A stretch of DNA of 64,000 nucleotides from Paracoccus litorisediminis (GCF_009711205.1 NZ_WMIG01000002.1:434001-498000); one strand, 5' to 3'; counted from the first letter of the stretch, positions 54,710-63,740 are shown. Translations and numbers: made by a program. The notes: a model not told the origin generated them from the sequence alone.

Positions 54710-55393
54710 CATCCCGATCGAATATGCATGCCCTTCCAAGGCGTACCCAAGGAAGGGGACTTTGTGCTTTTCCCGCGGGACGAGTGCCGGATGCCGAGAG
54801 TCCAATCTTTCGAACGGATCATACATCACCAGAACTCGCATTTCGTTGCGCTCTGCGAAAGCACTCTCACTCCAAAGCGCGAACCATCGTTTTGGTCGAC
54901 AACCAAGGAAGCTTTCAGTCTGCCAGTCGCCTCCATCCTTATTGTCTAATGATATTGGGTTGGTAGCCAATGCCGTATCCGCCTGACATAAACTTGCTTA
55001 GGCCAATGCCGCGTAGCCGCCCATTGAAGATCCATAGCAGACACGCTTCTTGAAGCTGCGGCGCAATAGAATTTAATTCACCTAGGTTATCTGATCTTAG
55101 AATGACGGGTCTAAATATTTCCTGTGGCCATCACTCTCAAGAAATGCCGCGTAATTTACATTCTTTTTTTGACACCAAGCACCCGCCCACCTGAGGCGAC
55201 TGAGATCCGACCCAGCCGTAAAAAGATTGTCAAAATCTATCACAAACGGTCGATCAGAATCGATCACACTGATAATCGCTGAATATCCGTTCTTTCCACG
55301 TATTCTGCTTTCAAATACCATTCGCCGCTGGCGCGCGGCTACTCGGTTCAACCTCAAACGTCGATAACGCGACCAATCGGAATCCGAAAACAT
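54710..55393 (-). pseudogene. Decayed alpha/beta-hydrolase-like gene, 5' part, with four in-frame stops
   Basis: One frame runs from the ATG at 55393 to the IS edge. It encodes MFSDSDWSRYRRLRLNRVAA, then PFVIDFDNLFTAGSDLSRLR, then a stop cluster (TAA 55097-55099, TAG 55082-55084, TAA 55073-55075). After that come KKRVCYGSSMGGYAALA with the nucleophile elbow, TAA (54998-55000), ADTALATNPISLDN, then VLVMYDPFERLDSRH and LEGHAYSIGM. The order nucleophile, acidic YDPF block, GHA histidine is that of alpha/beta-hydrolases. No frameshift is needed across 228 codons. I know of no defined function. The frame's AT content is higher than that of neighbouring genes, which suggests transfer or decay. Confidence 0.7.
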
Positions 55394-55421
55394 TATCAAC
55401 GTAAGCCAGAGGTTTCGTCAT

Positions 55422-56555
55422 TTAGGCGCCGCGCCGGAACGGGCCCATCTCGGTCAGCAATTCGATTTCCTGCCCAACCGCCATGCGCTCGCGGGTCAGG
55501 TAATCCGCCACTGCATCATGGAAGCCCTGATCGGCCAGCCAGTGCAGGGAATGGGTCTGTGTCGGCAGGTAGCCCCGCGCCAGCTTGTGTTCTCCCTGCG
55601 CCCCGGCCTCGACACGGGACAGACCGTGCTCGATCGCCCAGTCGATGGCCCGGTGGTAGCAAAGTTCGAAATGCAGATGCGGGTGATCCTCGACGCAGCC
55701 CCAGTAGCGGCCATAGATTGTGTCTGTACCCAGCATGTTCAACGCGCCCGCGACCGGACGGCCATCCCGTTCGGCCAGAACCAGCAGGCAATCGTCGCGC
55801 ATCGTGTCATGCAGGATGTCGAAAAACGCCCGCGTCAGGTAGGGCCGACCCCATTTGCGGCTGCCGGTATCCTGATAGAAGTGCCAGAACGCGTCCCAAT
55901 GCCGGGGCAAAATCTGGTCGCCACGCAGGCTGCTGATCGTGCCGCCGAAAGCCTGTGCGCGCTCGCGTTCCTTGCGGATCGCCTTGCGCTTGCGCGAGGA
56001 TAGTTCGGACAGGAAATCTTCATAGGATGCGTAGCCGCGATTGAGCCAGTGGAACTGCTCGCTCGCGCGGGGCAGATAGCCCGCCGCCTCGCCCAACTCG
56101 GCCTCGGCCTCGGTGCAGAAAGTGACATGGACGCCCGACAGGCCGGATTGCTTGGCCACCTGCGCCATCGCCTGCAGCAGCGCCCCCTGCACCGCCGGAC
56201 GGTTTGAAATCAGCCGGGGGCCGGTGACCGGCGTAAAGGGGACGGCGCATTGCAGCTTGGGGTAATAGTCGCCGCCCGCACGCTCGAATGCCTGCGCCCA
56301 TGCATGGTCAAAGATGTACTCGCCCTGACTGTGGGTCTTCAGGTAGCAGGGCGCGACGCCCGCCACCTGACTGTCCAGCCGCGCGATCAGGTGGCTCGGG
56401 TGCCAGCCCGTGCCCTGCCCGACCGAACCGGACGCCTCCAGCGCGGACAGGAAACGATGCGTGGTGAAGGGGTTGGCCCCCGCCCCGCAGCCATCCCATA
56501 GCGCGGGTTCGATGCCGGAAATCGCAGACAGGACCGAGACGCTGAGTTCACTCAT
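55422..56555 (-). CDS. GNAT/FemAB-like acyltransferase (DUF482 type)
   Basis: A 377-residue protein of the FemAB-like peptidoglycan-biosynthesis/acetyltransferase group. Blocks typical of it are the start PALWDGCGAGANPFTTHRFL, HLIARLDSQVAGVAPCYLK, then LSSRKRKAIRKERERAQAFG, and near the end GLSRVEAGAQGEHKLARGYL. The fold joins two GNAT domains. The acyl acceptor is unknown. It has the high GC of the core genome and marks the edge of the AT-rich scar. Confidence 0.87.
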   Translation of the reverse strand: MSELSVSVLSAISGIEPALWDGCGAGANPFTTHRFLSALEASGSVGQGTGWHPSHLIARLDSQVAGVAPCYLKTHSQGEYIFDHAWAQAFERAGGDYYPKLQCAVPFTPVTGPRLISNRPAVQGALLQAMAQVAKQSGLSGVHVTFCTEAEAELGEAAGYLPRASEQFHWLNRGYASYEDFLSELSSRKRKAIRKERERAQAFGGTISSLRGDQILPRHWDAFWHFYQDTGSRKWGRPYLTRAFFDILHDTMRDDCLLVLAERDGRPVAGALNMLGTDTIYGRYWGCVEDHPHLHFELCYHRAIDWAIEHGLSRVEAGAQGEHKLARGYLPTQTHSLHWLADQGFHDAVADYLTRERMAVGQEIELLTEMGPFRRGA

Positions 56556-56586
56556 GCGCCGAACCTAACCGGACGGGTTCGCCTTG

Positions 56587-57339
56587 TCAGCGCCCGCCGG
56601 TCACTTCCAGGTTTGTCCCGGTGACATAGCTTGCCTGTTCGCTGGCCAGCCACAGGATTGCCTCGGCCACTTCCTCGGCGCTGCCGGGACGCCCCATCGG
56701 CACACCCACGGACAGGCGCTGCGCCCGCTCAGGATCGCCACCCGAAGCGTGGATCTCGGTCTCGATCAGGCCGGGGCGAACAGCATTGACGCGGATGTTC
56801 TGCGGCGCCAACTCCTTGGCAAGCCCGATATTCAGGCTGTCGATGGCCCCCTTGCTGGCGGCATAATCGACATATTCCCCCGGACCGCCCAGCCGCGCGG
56901 CAGCGGAACTCAGCAGCACGATCGAGGCCGAGGGCTGGTCCTTGGGCCGCGCCATCCGCCGTGCCGCTTCGCGTGCGGTCAGCAGCGCTCCGATCACGTT
57001 CACGTCGATGACGCGCTGCATGCGCTCCAGCGTCATTTCGGCCAAAGGCATCGCGCGGGCCAGCATGCCCGCATTGACGATCACGGCATCGATGCGCCCG
57101 AACTCGCCCTCGGCCGCGTCGAACAGGGCGGCCACGTCGGCCTCGCTTGCGGCATCGGCGCGCAAGCCGACGGCGCGGCGACCCATGGCGCGGATGCGCT
57201 CCAGCACCTCGTGCCCGGCGGCGAAATCGTCGCGCCAGCTGATTGCCACGTCCCAGCCGCGTTCAGCCGCCAGAAGGGCAACCGCCCGGCCGATGCCACG
57301 CGACCCCCCGGTCACGATCATGGATTTTCTATCGGTCAT
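56587..57339 (-). CDS. Short-chain dehydrogenase/reductase (SDR)
   Basis: A 250-residue classical SDR. It has the cofactor motif TGGSRGIGRAV, NAG in IVNAGML, the catalytic Ser in IVLLSSAAARLGG, and YxxxK in YVDYAASKGAI. The C-terminus ends YVTGTNLEVTGGR. It resembles FabG-like and glucose-dehydrogenase-like oxidoreductases, and the substrate is unknown. I chose the ATG at 57339, which overlaps the upstream gene's stop by 4 bases. Confidence 0.92.
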   Translation of the reverse strand: MTDRKSMIVTGGSRGIGRAVALLAAERGWDVAISWRDDFAAGHEVLERIRAMGRRAVGLRADAASEADVAALFDAAEGEFGRIDAVIVNAGMLARAMPLAEMTLERMQRVIDVNVIGALLTAREAARRMARPKDQPSASIVLLSSAAARLGGPGEYVDYAASKGAIDSLNIGLAKELAPQNIRVNAVRPGLIETEIHASGGDPERAQRLSVGVPMGRPGSAEEVAEAILWLASEQASYVTGTNLEVTGGR

Positions 57340-58091
57340 GCTGCCCCCGGAAGATAGTTTTCGAACGTGATATTGTCGGCCCCCTGCCGCGCCGCCTGCT
57401 CCTGCTGGGACGAGCGGATGGTCCATGTCAGGATCGGAACGCCGCGTGCCTTCAGCGCCGTCACCGCCGGATTGTCCAGATCGTTGCGGTCATGCGACAC
57501 GAAACTGGCCCCGACGCGGTCGAAATCTGCAATGGCGGCCAACGATACGCGAGTGGTTGCATCGATATCCGGCCAATCCGCGGCGTCGTAGTCGCAGGAG
57601 GTCAGGCCAACAGCGATATCCGGCGCGACGCGATGGAAAGCCGCCATGCTATGCGGATTGAAGGACATGACCGCGACCGGACCGGCATAATCGCCCAGCA
57701 GTTCGGCCACGCGTTCGGACAGGTCGCCAATCTGATCGGTCGAGCGCAGGCTTTGATCCTTGATCTCGATCAGCAGTGGCACGCGGCCCGCCACCTCGGC
57801 CAGCAATTCGGCCAAGGTCGGGATCGACTCTTCGGTGCCCATGATGCGCAGCATGGACAGCGCGTCGATGCCAAGGGCGCGCACCAGCCCCTCGGCCCCG
57901 GTCAGGCGCGGCAGGTCATCGTCGTGGAACACGACCGGAGTCCCATCCGCCGCCGCCTGAATGTCGCATTCGATGGCGTAGCCAGCGGCGATGGCCGCGC
58001 GGAACGCGCCCATGCTGTTTTCCGGCAGCCCAAGCGAATGCAACCCCCGATGAGCGATCGGCAGGCGCAGGAAATCGGGATGCAGGTCCAT
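57336..58091 (-). CDS. Glycerophosphodiester phosphodiesterase family protein
   Basis: A 251-residue TIM-barrel GDPD enzyme that releases glycerol-3-phosphate from glycerophosphodiesters. Catalytic features are IAHRGLHSLGLPENSMGAF (His-Arg and Glu), ECDIQAAADGTPVVFHDDDL (metal ligands and second His) and LLIEIKDQ. There is no signal peptide, so it acts in the cytoplasm, where it could use substrates imported by UgpBAEC. The ATG at 58091 overlaps the RidA gene stop; a GTG one codon earlier is an alternative. Confidence 0.92.
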   Translation of the reverse strand: MDLHPDFLRLPIAHRGLHSLGLPENSMGAFRAAIAAGYAIECDIQAAADGTPVVFHDDDLPRLTGAEGLVRALGIDALSMLRIMGTEESIPTLAELLAEVAGRVPLLIEIKDQSLRSTDQIGDLSERVAELLGDYAGPVAVMSFNPHSMAAFHRVAPDIAVGLTSCDYDAADWPDIDATTRVSLAAIADFDRVGASFVSHDRNDLDNPAVTALKARGVPILTWTIRSSQQEQAARQGADNITFENYLPGAA

Positions 58092-58531
58092 CACTCGATC
58101 TCGAAGATCGCTTCGATCTCGACCGCGACGCCGCGCGGCAGAGCCGGCGCAGAAACCGCGGCGCGGGCGTGGCGGCCCTTGTCGCCGAAAACCTCGACCA
58201 TCAGGTTCGAGCAGCCATTGACCACCTCGGGCTGGTCGGTGAATTCCGGGGTCGAATTGACGAAGCCGCCCAGTTTGACCACGCGCTTCACACGGTCCAG
58301 CGACCCCAGCGCGGCGCGCGCCTGCGCCAGCAACGCGAGGCCACAGGTCCGCGCGGCCTCGGTCCCGGCCTCGACCGCCAGATCGGCACCCAGCTTGCCC
58401 TTGGCGGTGCTGATCTGCCCCGAGACGAAAAGCAGGTTCCCCGAGATCACGTAAGGCACGTAATTCGCGGCAGGCGCGGGCGCCTCCGGCAACGTGATCC
58501 CCAGTTCGGCGAGTTTCGTCTCGATGCTCAT
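58091..58531 (-). CDS. RidA family protein (YjgF/UK114)
   Basis: A 146-residue protein of the larger RidA subgroup. The pattern includes NYVPYVISGNLLFVSGQIS, then VVNGCSNLMVEVFGDKGRHA and ARAAVSAPALPRGVAVEIEA. Archetypal RidA deaminates reactive enamine/imine intermediates. This subgroup has variations near the key Arg, so imine deaminase activity is possible but not certain. It heads a coupled group RidA-GDPD-SDR with one- and four-base overlaps. Confidence 0.92.
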   Translation of the reverse strand: MSIETKLAELGITLPEAPAPAANYVPYVISGNLLFVSGQISTAKGKLGADLAVEAGTEAARTCGLALLAQARAALGSLDRVKRVVKLGGFVNSTPEFTDQPEVVNGCSNLMVEVFGDKGRHARAAVSAPALPRGVAVEIEAIFEIE

Positions 58532-58540
58532 GGTCTTTAC

Positions 58541-58996
58541 CTACTCTGTGATGGAGGCGCGAAAATCGCCAAGGACACCGCGCCAGGTTTCCAGCGCGTC
58601 CTCGAAATTCTCGCGTCCCAGACCGTCGCCTGCAAGACCGATATCCATTTCCAGATAGGGATTGCCCGATTCCGCCACCACCAGCTTGGCAAAGGGGTTG
58701 TCGCGGTTCCAGTCATTCGCATCGGCAGTAGTCATCGGCTCGGCCATCTGGAAGCCGGTGACGAACTGCATCCGACGGCATTGCGGATGGCATTCGTAGA
58801 AGAAGACGTTGAACAGCGTGTCGTCGATCTCGCTTTCCAGCATGGGCAGGCCTTCGATGTCCTGCCGTTTCGTGACCTTCAGGCCCATTTCGGACATGAT
58901 CTGGCCGATCATTTCGGGATCGCCTGTCACCTGCGCGGCAAGAAGCGGCAGGGGGTGCAGACAGACAATGGTCAGGAAAGCGCAAAGCGCACGCAT
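58541..58996 (-). CDS. Secreted YbjN-domain protein
   Basis: A 151-residue exported protein with a signal peptide (MRALCAFLTIVCLHPLPLLA). The mature part has IGQIMSEMGLKVTKRQD, a Cys pair in FYECHPQCRRMQF that may form a disulfide, and NPFAKLVVAESGNPYLEMDI. This is the pattern of small YbjN-like sensory-transduction-associated domains. The function is unknown. It lies 53 bases downstream of smc on the same strand. Confidence 0.78.
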   Translation of the reverse strand: MRALCAFLTIVCLHPLPLLAAQVTGDPEMIGQIMSEMGLKVTKRQDIEGLPMLESEIDDTLFNVFFYECHPQCRRMQFVTGFQMAEPMTTADANDWNRDNPFAKLVVAESGNPYLEMDIGLAGDGLGRENFEDALETWRGVLGDFRASITE

Positions 58997-59049
58997 CTTG
59001 GTCTTAAGCTCCGCGAGGGGGAATGGCAGACCTATTAGCGTTTTCGGAT

Positions 59050-62000
59050 TCAGGCCACCAGTGCTTCCGCGCGCTTCAGATCGACGCTGACCAATTGACT
59101 GACACCCTGCTCGACCATGGTGACGCCGAACAGCCGGTCCATCCGCGCCATGGTCACCGCGTGGTGGGTAATCACCAGGAATCGCGTCTCGGTCCGGCGG
59201 GTCATTTCGTCCATCAGATCGCAGAAGCGGGTGACGTTGGCGTCGTCCAGCGGCGCGTCGACCTCGTCCAGCACGCAGATCGGCGCGGGATTGGCCAGGA
59301 AGACGGCAAAGATCAGCGCCAGCGCGGTCAGGGTCTGCTCGCCCCCCGACAGCAGGCTGAGGGTCGACAGCTTTTTCCCCGGAGGCTGGCACATGATTTC
59401 CAGCCCAGCTTCCAGCGGATCGTCAGATTCGACCAGCACCAACCGCGCCTCGCCGCCACCAAACAGGTGGGTGAACAGCGTGGTGAAATTGCGGTTCACC
59501 GTGTCAAAGGCGGTCAGCAGACGCTCACGACCTTCGCTGTTCAGGCTGCCGATGCCTTGCCGCAGTTTGCGGATGGCCTCGGTCAGGTCTTCCTTTTCGC
59601 CGCTGAGGCGGTCGCGCTCGGTTTCCAGCTCCTGCTTGTCATCCTCGGCGCGCAGGTTGACTGCGCCCAACGAATCCCGCTGCTGGCGCAGGCGCAGGAT
59701 CTGGTCCTCAAGCGCTGCAAGGGCGATTTGCTGCAATTCGCCCAGCGACTCCAGCAAAGCCTCGGGGGTGGATTCGGCGTCTTCCTGGATACGGGCGCGG
59801 GCATTGGCCTCGGCCTCGGTCGCGGCCTCAGAACGGGCCTGACGGGCGGCGCGGGTCTCACGGGCGTCGGATGCGCCGCGTTCCGCCTCGCGCTCAGCCT
59901 CGGCGGCAACGCGCAGGGTTTGGTCGGCGGCGGACAGCGCGGCACGGGCACGGGCAAGACGGGCGGCGGCGCGCGCTTCGGATTCTGTCAGTGCTTCGCG
60001 GCGTTCGGCCAGAACCTCGGGCTGGGCCTCGGCCGCCTCCAGCTCCTCGGTAGCATGGTCGCGGCGCGAGATCAGCTCGGCCGAGCGTGATCCGGCCTGA
60101 TCCAGACGCAGCCGCCAGCCGGATTCCTCGGTCGAGATTTCCTGCAGCCGTTTGGTGCGCGACAGCACCTCGCGTTTCAATTCGTCCAGACGGCCACGGC
60201 GGGTCATCGTGGCGATGCGCGCGGCCTCAACCGCGGTGCGGGCATGTTCTAGCGCAGCGGCAATGCTGCCCCGATCCGGCAATTCACCGATGGCGCGTTC
60301 GGCATCGGACAGGCGCGTACGAGCATCGCCAGCATCGGCGCGATGGCGGTCCAACTCGGCACGGGCGGATTCGGCGCGGCTTTGTGCCATGGACAGTTCG
60401 GATTCTGCCTTGGTCAGGATGCGCGCGGCATCCGACATCGCACGTTCAGCCTCGCGGCGAGCATCACGAGCGCGCTTTTCGGCCTCACTGGCAGCGATGT
60501 GGCGGTCGCGCAGGGCCAGATGCGTGGCGACCGCATCCGTCGCATGGGCCTGCGCGGCCTCGGCCTGCCGGGTGATCTCGGCCAGCTGGTTGACCTTTTG
60601 CAGATGCAGCGCCGCCGCCGATACGGTTTCGCCCGCCAGCAGGCGCATGCCGTCCCAGCGGAACAGGTCGCCTTCCAGCGTGACCAGCCGCTGGCCGGGC
60701 GTCAGCGTGGATTGCAGCCTTGCCCCGGTCGCGACATCCTTGACCAGCCCCACCTGCGACAGGCGACGCTCCAGCGCCGCTGGCCCCTCGACCTGTGCTG
60801 CGATCGACGCAATGCCCACGGGCAGCGGATGGGCCGCGCCGTAACCGGGAAGCACGTGCCAGCCCGAGCCGTCGTTGGCCAGCCCCGAGGACAAGTCATC
60901 GCCCAATGCCGAGCCAAAGGCTGCCTCGTAGCCCTTTTCCACCCGGATCAGGTCCAGAAGCGACTCGCCGCCCTTGTCATTGCGCTCAACCAGACGGGTC
61001 AGGGCCGCCATTTCGGCATTCAGCGCGGAAAGTTCACCTTCGGCCTCGGCGCGGGTGGCGCGGGCAAGGGCTTCCTCGGCCTCAAGTGAGCCGCGGGCCT
61101 CCTCGGCGGCGGACAGGCTGTCCTCGGCGGCCTCGACGCGCTCGCGGGCCTGCTCCAAGGTTTCCTCGGCGGTCGAGCGGGCGGATTGCGCGATGCTCCC
61201 GGTTTCAGACGCGGCCTCAAGCGTGCCCTCGGCCTCGGAGGCGGCGCGCGTGGCACGGTCAAGCATCTGGCGCAGGTCATGGGCCAGCCGTTCGGCGGAT
61301 TGATAGCGCGCGGCCAGCCGGGCGGATTCGTCGGTCAACTCGCCCAGCTTGTCTTCGACCTCGCGCAGCGCCTCGCCGGCTTCCTCGGCGGTGCTGGCAG
61401 CGGCTTCCAGCTTGGCGTCATGGCCCTGCCCGGCCTTTTCCAACTCGCGCCGTTCCCATTCCAGCCGCTCGATCACCTCGACCGCGTCGCGATTCAGGGC
61501 AGATTCGCGTTCGATGTCGCGATCCAGTTGGCTGATGCGGGCCAGCAGCGTCTTGATCGCCTGCGCGGCGCGGGCCTCGGCCTCGTCCAGAGCCTCGCGT
61601 TCGACGGTGGCGCGGGACAGAATTGCGGCGGCGACCTGTTCTTCCTCGCGCAGCGGCGGAAGCTGACGGTCGGCCTCTTCGCGGGCAGAAATGGCGCGTT
61701 TCGCTGCGATTTCCGCGTCAGAGGCGGCGCGGATCGCTTCGCGCAGGATCTCGGCGGTTTGGGTGCGGGCCTGATCGGCGTCATGCCAGCGGCGATACAG
61801 AAGCTGGCCTTCCGCCTTGCGCAGAACGGCACCTATTTCGCGATACTTGGCGGCGGCGCGGGCCTGACGCGCCAGCGAGGCGGCCTGAGACGACAGTTGG
61901 TCCAGCGTGTCGTCAACGCGGGTCAGGTTGGCCTCGGCCGCGTTCAGCTTCAACTCGGCCTCGTGCCGGCGCTGATACAGGCCCGAGATCCCGGCCGCTT

Positions 62001-62496
62001 CCTCAAGGATGCGGCGTCGGGCCTTGGGCTTGGCGTTGATCAGTTCGGAAATCTGCCCCTGCCGCACCAACGCCGGAGAATGCGCCCCGGTCGAGGCATC
62101 CGCGAACAGCATCTGCACGTCGCGGGCACGGACTTCCTTGCCGTTGATGCGATAGGCCGAGCCGGCATCACGGGTAATCCGACGGGTAACGTCCAGCGCG
62201 TCGCTGTCATTCATGCCCGCCGGGGCAAGGCGGTCCTTGTTATCAAGGGTCAGCGTCACCTCGGCATGGGCGCGGGCGGAACGTCGCGTCGTTCCGGCAA
62301 AGATCACGTCCTCCATGCCGTCGCCGCGCATGGCCGAGGGGCGATTTTCGCCCATGACCCAGCGCAAGGCCTCAAGCAGGTTCGACTTGCCGCAGCCATT
62401 CGGCCCGACCACGCCCGTCAGCCCCTCGTGGATGACCAGATCGGTCGGGTCCACGAAGCTTTTGAATCCGTTCAGGCGAAGTCTGTCGAAGCGCAA
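59050..62496 (-). CDS. smc: Chromosome segregation protein SMC (TTG start)
   Basis: A 1148-residue SMC ATPase that compacts and aligns chromosome arms with ScpA and ScpB. Walker A is GVVGPNGCGKSNLLEALRW near residue 33. Long coiled coils surround a hinge at about residues 520-640. The C-terminal head has the signature LSGGEQTLTALALIFA and Walker B CVLDEVDAPLDDANV. No in-frame ATG or GTG precedes MRFDRLRLNGFKSF: a TGA lies just upstream, so TTG at 62496 is the start, with AAAGG before it. A parS-like palindrome lies 15 bases upstream. Confidence 0.95.
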   Translation of the reverse strand: MRFDRLRLNGFKSFVDPTDLVIHEGLTGVVGPNGCGKSNLLEALRWVMGENRPSAMRGDGMEDVIFAGTTRRSARAHAEVTLTLDNKDRLAPAGMNDSDALDVTRRITRDAGSAYRINGKEVRARDVQMLFADASTGAHSPALVRQGQISELINAKPKARRRILEEAAGISGLYQRRHEAELKLNAAEANLTRVDDTLDQLSSQAASLARQARAAAKYREIGAVLRKAEGQLLYRRWHDADQARTQTAEILREAIRAASDAEIAAKRAISAREEADRQLPPLREEEQVAAAILSRATVEREALDEAEARAAQAIKTLLARISQLDRDIERESALNRDAVEVIERLEWERRELEKAGQGHDAKLEAAASTAEEAGEALREVEDKLGELTDESARLAARYQSAERLAHDLRQMLDRATRAASEAEGTLEAASETGSIAQSARSTAEETLEQARERVEAAEDSLSAAEEARGSLEAEEALARATRAEAEGELSALNAEMAALTRLVERNDKGGESLLDLIRVEKGYEAAFGSALGDDLSSGLANDGSGWHVLPGYGAAHPLPVGIASIAAQVEGPAALERRLSQVGLVKDVATGARLQSTLTPGQRLVTLEGDLFRWDGMRLLAGETVSAAALHLQKVNQLAEITRQAEAAQAHATDAVATHLALRDRHIAASEAEKRARDARREAERAMSDAARILTKAESELSMAQSRAESARAELDRHRADAGDARTRLSDAERAIGELPDRGSIAAALEHARTAVEAARIATMTRRGRLDELKREVLSRTKRLQEISTEESGWRLRLDQAGSRSAELISRRDHATEELEAAEAQPEVLAERREALTESEARAAARLARARAALSAADQTLRVAAEAEREAERGASDARETRAARQARSEAATEAEANARARIQEDAESTPEALLESLGELQQIALAALEDQILRLRQQRDSLGAVNLRAEDDKQELETERDRLSGEKEDLTEAIRKLRQGIGSLNSEGRERLLTAFDTVNRNFTTLFTHLFGGGEARLVLVESDDPLEAGLEIMCQPPGKKLSTLSLLSGGEQTLTALALIFAVFLANPAPICVLDEVDAPLDDANVTRFCDLMDEMTRRTETRFLVITHHAVTMARMDRLFGVTMVEQGVSQLVSVDLKRAEALVA

Positions 62497-62510
62497 TGTG
62501 GCAAGGCCTT

Positions 62511-62526
62511 TGATTCACGTGAAATG
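62511..62526. promoter_or_regulatory. parS-like palindrome upstream of smc
   Basis: TGATTCACGTGAAATG matches the parS consensus TGTTTCACGTGAAACA at 13 of 16 positions, including the whole core TTCACGTGAAA. It lies in the smc leader between the divergent smc and lrgA genes. ParB or Noc-type proteins bind such sites. It may be a weak ParB site, an unrelated operator, or chance. Confidence 0.45.
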
Positions 62527-62648
62527 CGGCAATTCTTGGTGATTTGCGCCTTCAAGTCAATCTTGGCCACCAGATATGGAGGGTCGCGCACTGTTATCCA
62601 CAATATTTGAGCGGTGGACCTTGCCCTAGGCCGCGCTAATCTGACGCC

Positions 62649-62999
62649 ATGATTCCCGCGCTGGCCATATTGCTGTCCTTTCAGCTGATCGGAGAGATCG
62701 CCGCTCGCGGTCTTGGCCTGACCGTGCCGGGGCCGGTCATCGGGATGATGTTGCTGGTTGCAAGCTGCCTGATACGCCCGTCCCTGGCCGAGATGCTGCG
62801 CCCGGTCGTACGCGGATTGCTGGCGAACCTGTCGCTGTTTTTTGTCCCCGCAGGCGTCGGCGTCGTCGCCCATATGGCCGAGTTCCGCAGCGACGGCCTC
62901 GCCATCGCGCTTGCGCTGACCGTCTCGACGGCACTGGCCATCGCGGTGGGGGCGCTGGTTTTCGTCGGCGTCGTGCGGCTGCTGGGGCGGCACGAATGA
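62649..62999 (+). CDS. lrgA: CidA/LrgA family holin-like protein
   Basis: A 116-residue membrane protein with four hydrophobic segments. ARGLGLTVPGPVIGMMLLVA is the LrgA/CidA signature. Members are described as holin-like or as pyruvate-transport partners of LrgB. It overlaps lrgB by 4 bases (ATGA). It is divergent from smc. Confidence 0.9.
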   Translation: MIPALAILLSFQLIGEIAARGLGLTVPGPVIGMMLLVASCLIRPSLAEMLRPVVRGLLANLSLFFVPAGVGVVAHMAEFRSDGLAIALALTVSTALAIAVGALVFVGVVRLLGRHE

Positions 63000-63712
63000 C
63001 CGATGCGGCGCTGATCTGGTCCTATCTGTCGCGCGGGCCGCTGCTGTGGCTGACCGCGACGTTGTTCGCCTATTGGATCGGGGATCGCTGTTTTCGCGCG
63101 GCCGGGCGGCAAAGCTGGGCCAATCCGGTCATGGTCGCGGTGGCGCTGCTGGCAGTGCTGCTGGAGCTGACCGGGACCAGCTACCAGACCTATTTCGAGG
63201 GCGCGCAATTCGTGCATTTCATGCTGGGCCCGGCCACGGTCGCGCTGGGAATGCCGCTATTCGACAACCTGCACCGAGTCCGCAAGGCGCTGCTGCCACT
63301 GCTGGCGGCGCTGACTGCAGGATCGCTGACTGCCGTGGTATCGGTCCTGGTGATCGCCAAGGCGACAGGCCTGTCGCCGGTGATGATGGCCAGCCTTGCG
63401 CCGAAATCGACCACCGCGCCCGTCGCCATCGGCATTGCCGAGGGGTTGGGCGGGGAACCGACGATCACCGCCGTCCTGGTTCTGCTGACCGGGATTTTCG
63501 GCGCGATCATCGCCACACCGCTGCTGAATTTGCTGAAAATCCATGACTGGCGTGCACGTGGCCTGTCCGTCGGGGTCGCGGCGCATGGCATCGGCACCGC
63601 CCGCGCCTTTCAGGTCAACGAGACCGCTGGCGCCTTTGCCGGGATTGGTATGGGGCTGAACGCCGTGCTGACCGCGATCATTGCGCCGCTGGTCCTGCGC
63701 CTGTTCCAATAA
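62996..63712 (+). CDS. lrgB: LrgB family membrane protein
   Basis: A 238-residue inner-membrane protein. The family block MASLAPKSTTAPVAIGIAEG is present, along with GVAAHGIGTARAFQVNE near the end. LrgB works with LrgA in murein hydrolase control or three-carbon acid transport. The length and about seven helices are typical. The stop is followed by the terminator shared with the convergent gene. Confidence 0.92.
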   Translation: MTDAALIWSYLSRGPLLWLTATLFAYWIGDRCFRAAGRQSWANPVMVAVALLAVLLELTGTSYQTYFEGAQFVHFMLGPATVALGMPLFDNLHRVRKALLPLLAALTAGSLTAVVSVLVIAKATGLSPVMMASLAPKSTTAPVAIGIAEGLGGEPTITAVLVLLTGIFGAIIATPLLNLLKIHDWRARGLSVGVAAHGIGTARAFQVNETAGAFAGIGMGLNAVLTAIIAPLVLRLFQ

Positions 63713-63713
63713 C

Positions 63714-63740
63714 GAAAAAGGCCGCCCATGCGGACGGCCC
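63714..63740 (-). terminator. Intrinsic terminator for the convergent minus-strand gene
   Basis: On the minus strand GGCCGTCC pairs with GGCGGCC (one mismatch; 63720-63739, loop GCAT) and is followed by five T residues. It suits the gene ending at 63763 and, with less effect, lrgB. Confidence 0.75.

Noticed and set aside
55097..55393. A 98-codon hypothetical gene on its own
   Set aside because: Its frame continues past the stop into the GSSMGG segment with no shift, so it is better read as the 5' part of the hydrolase pseudogene.
53571..55421. A genomic island with a site-specific integrase
   Set aside because: No integrase, tRNA or long direct repeats flank the AT-rich scar, so an island with defined ends is not supported.
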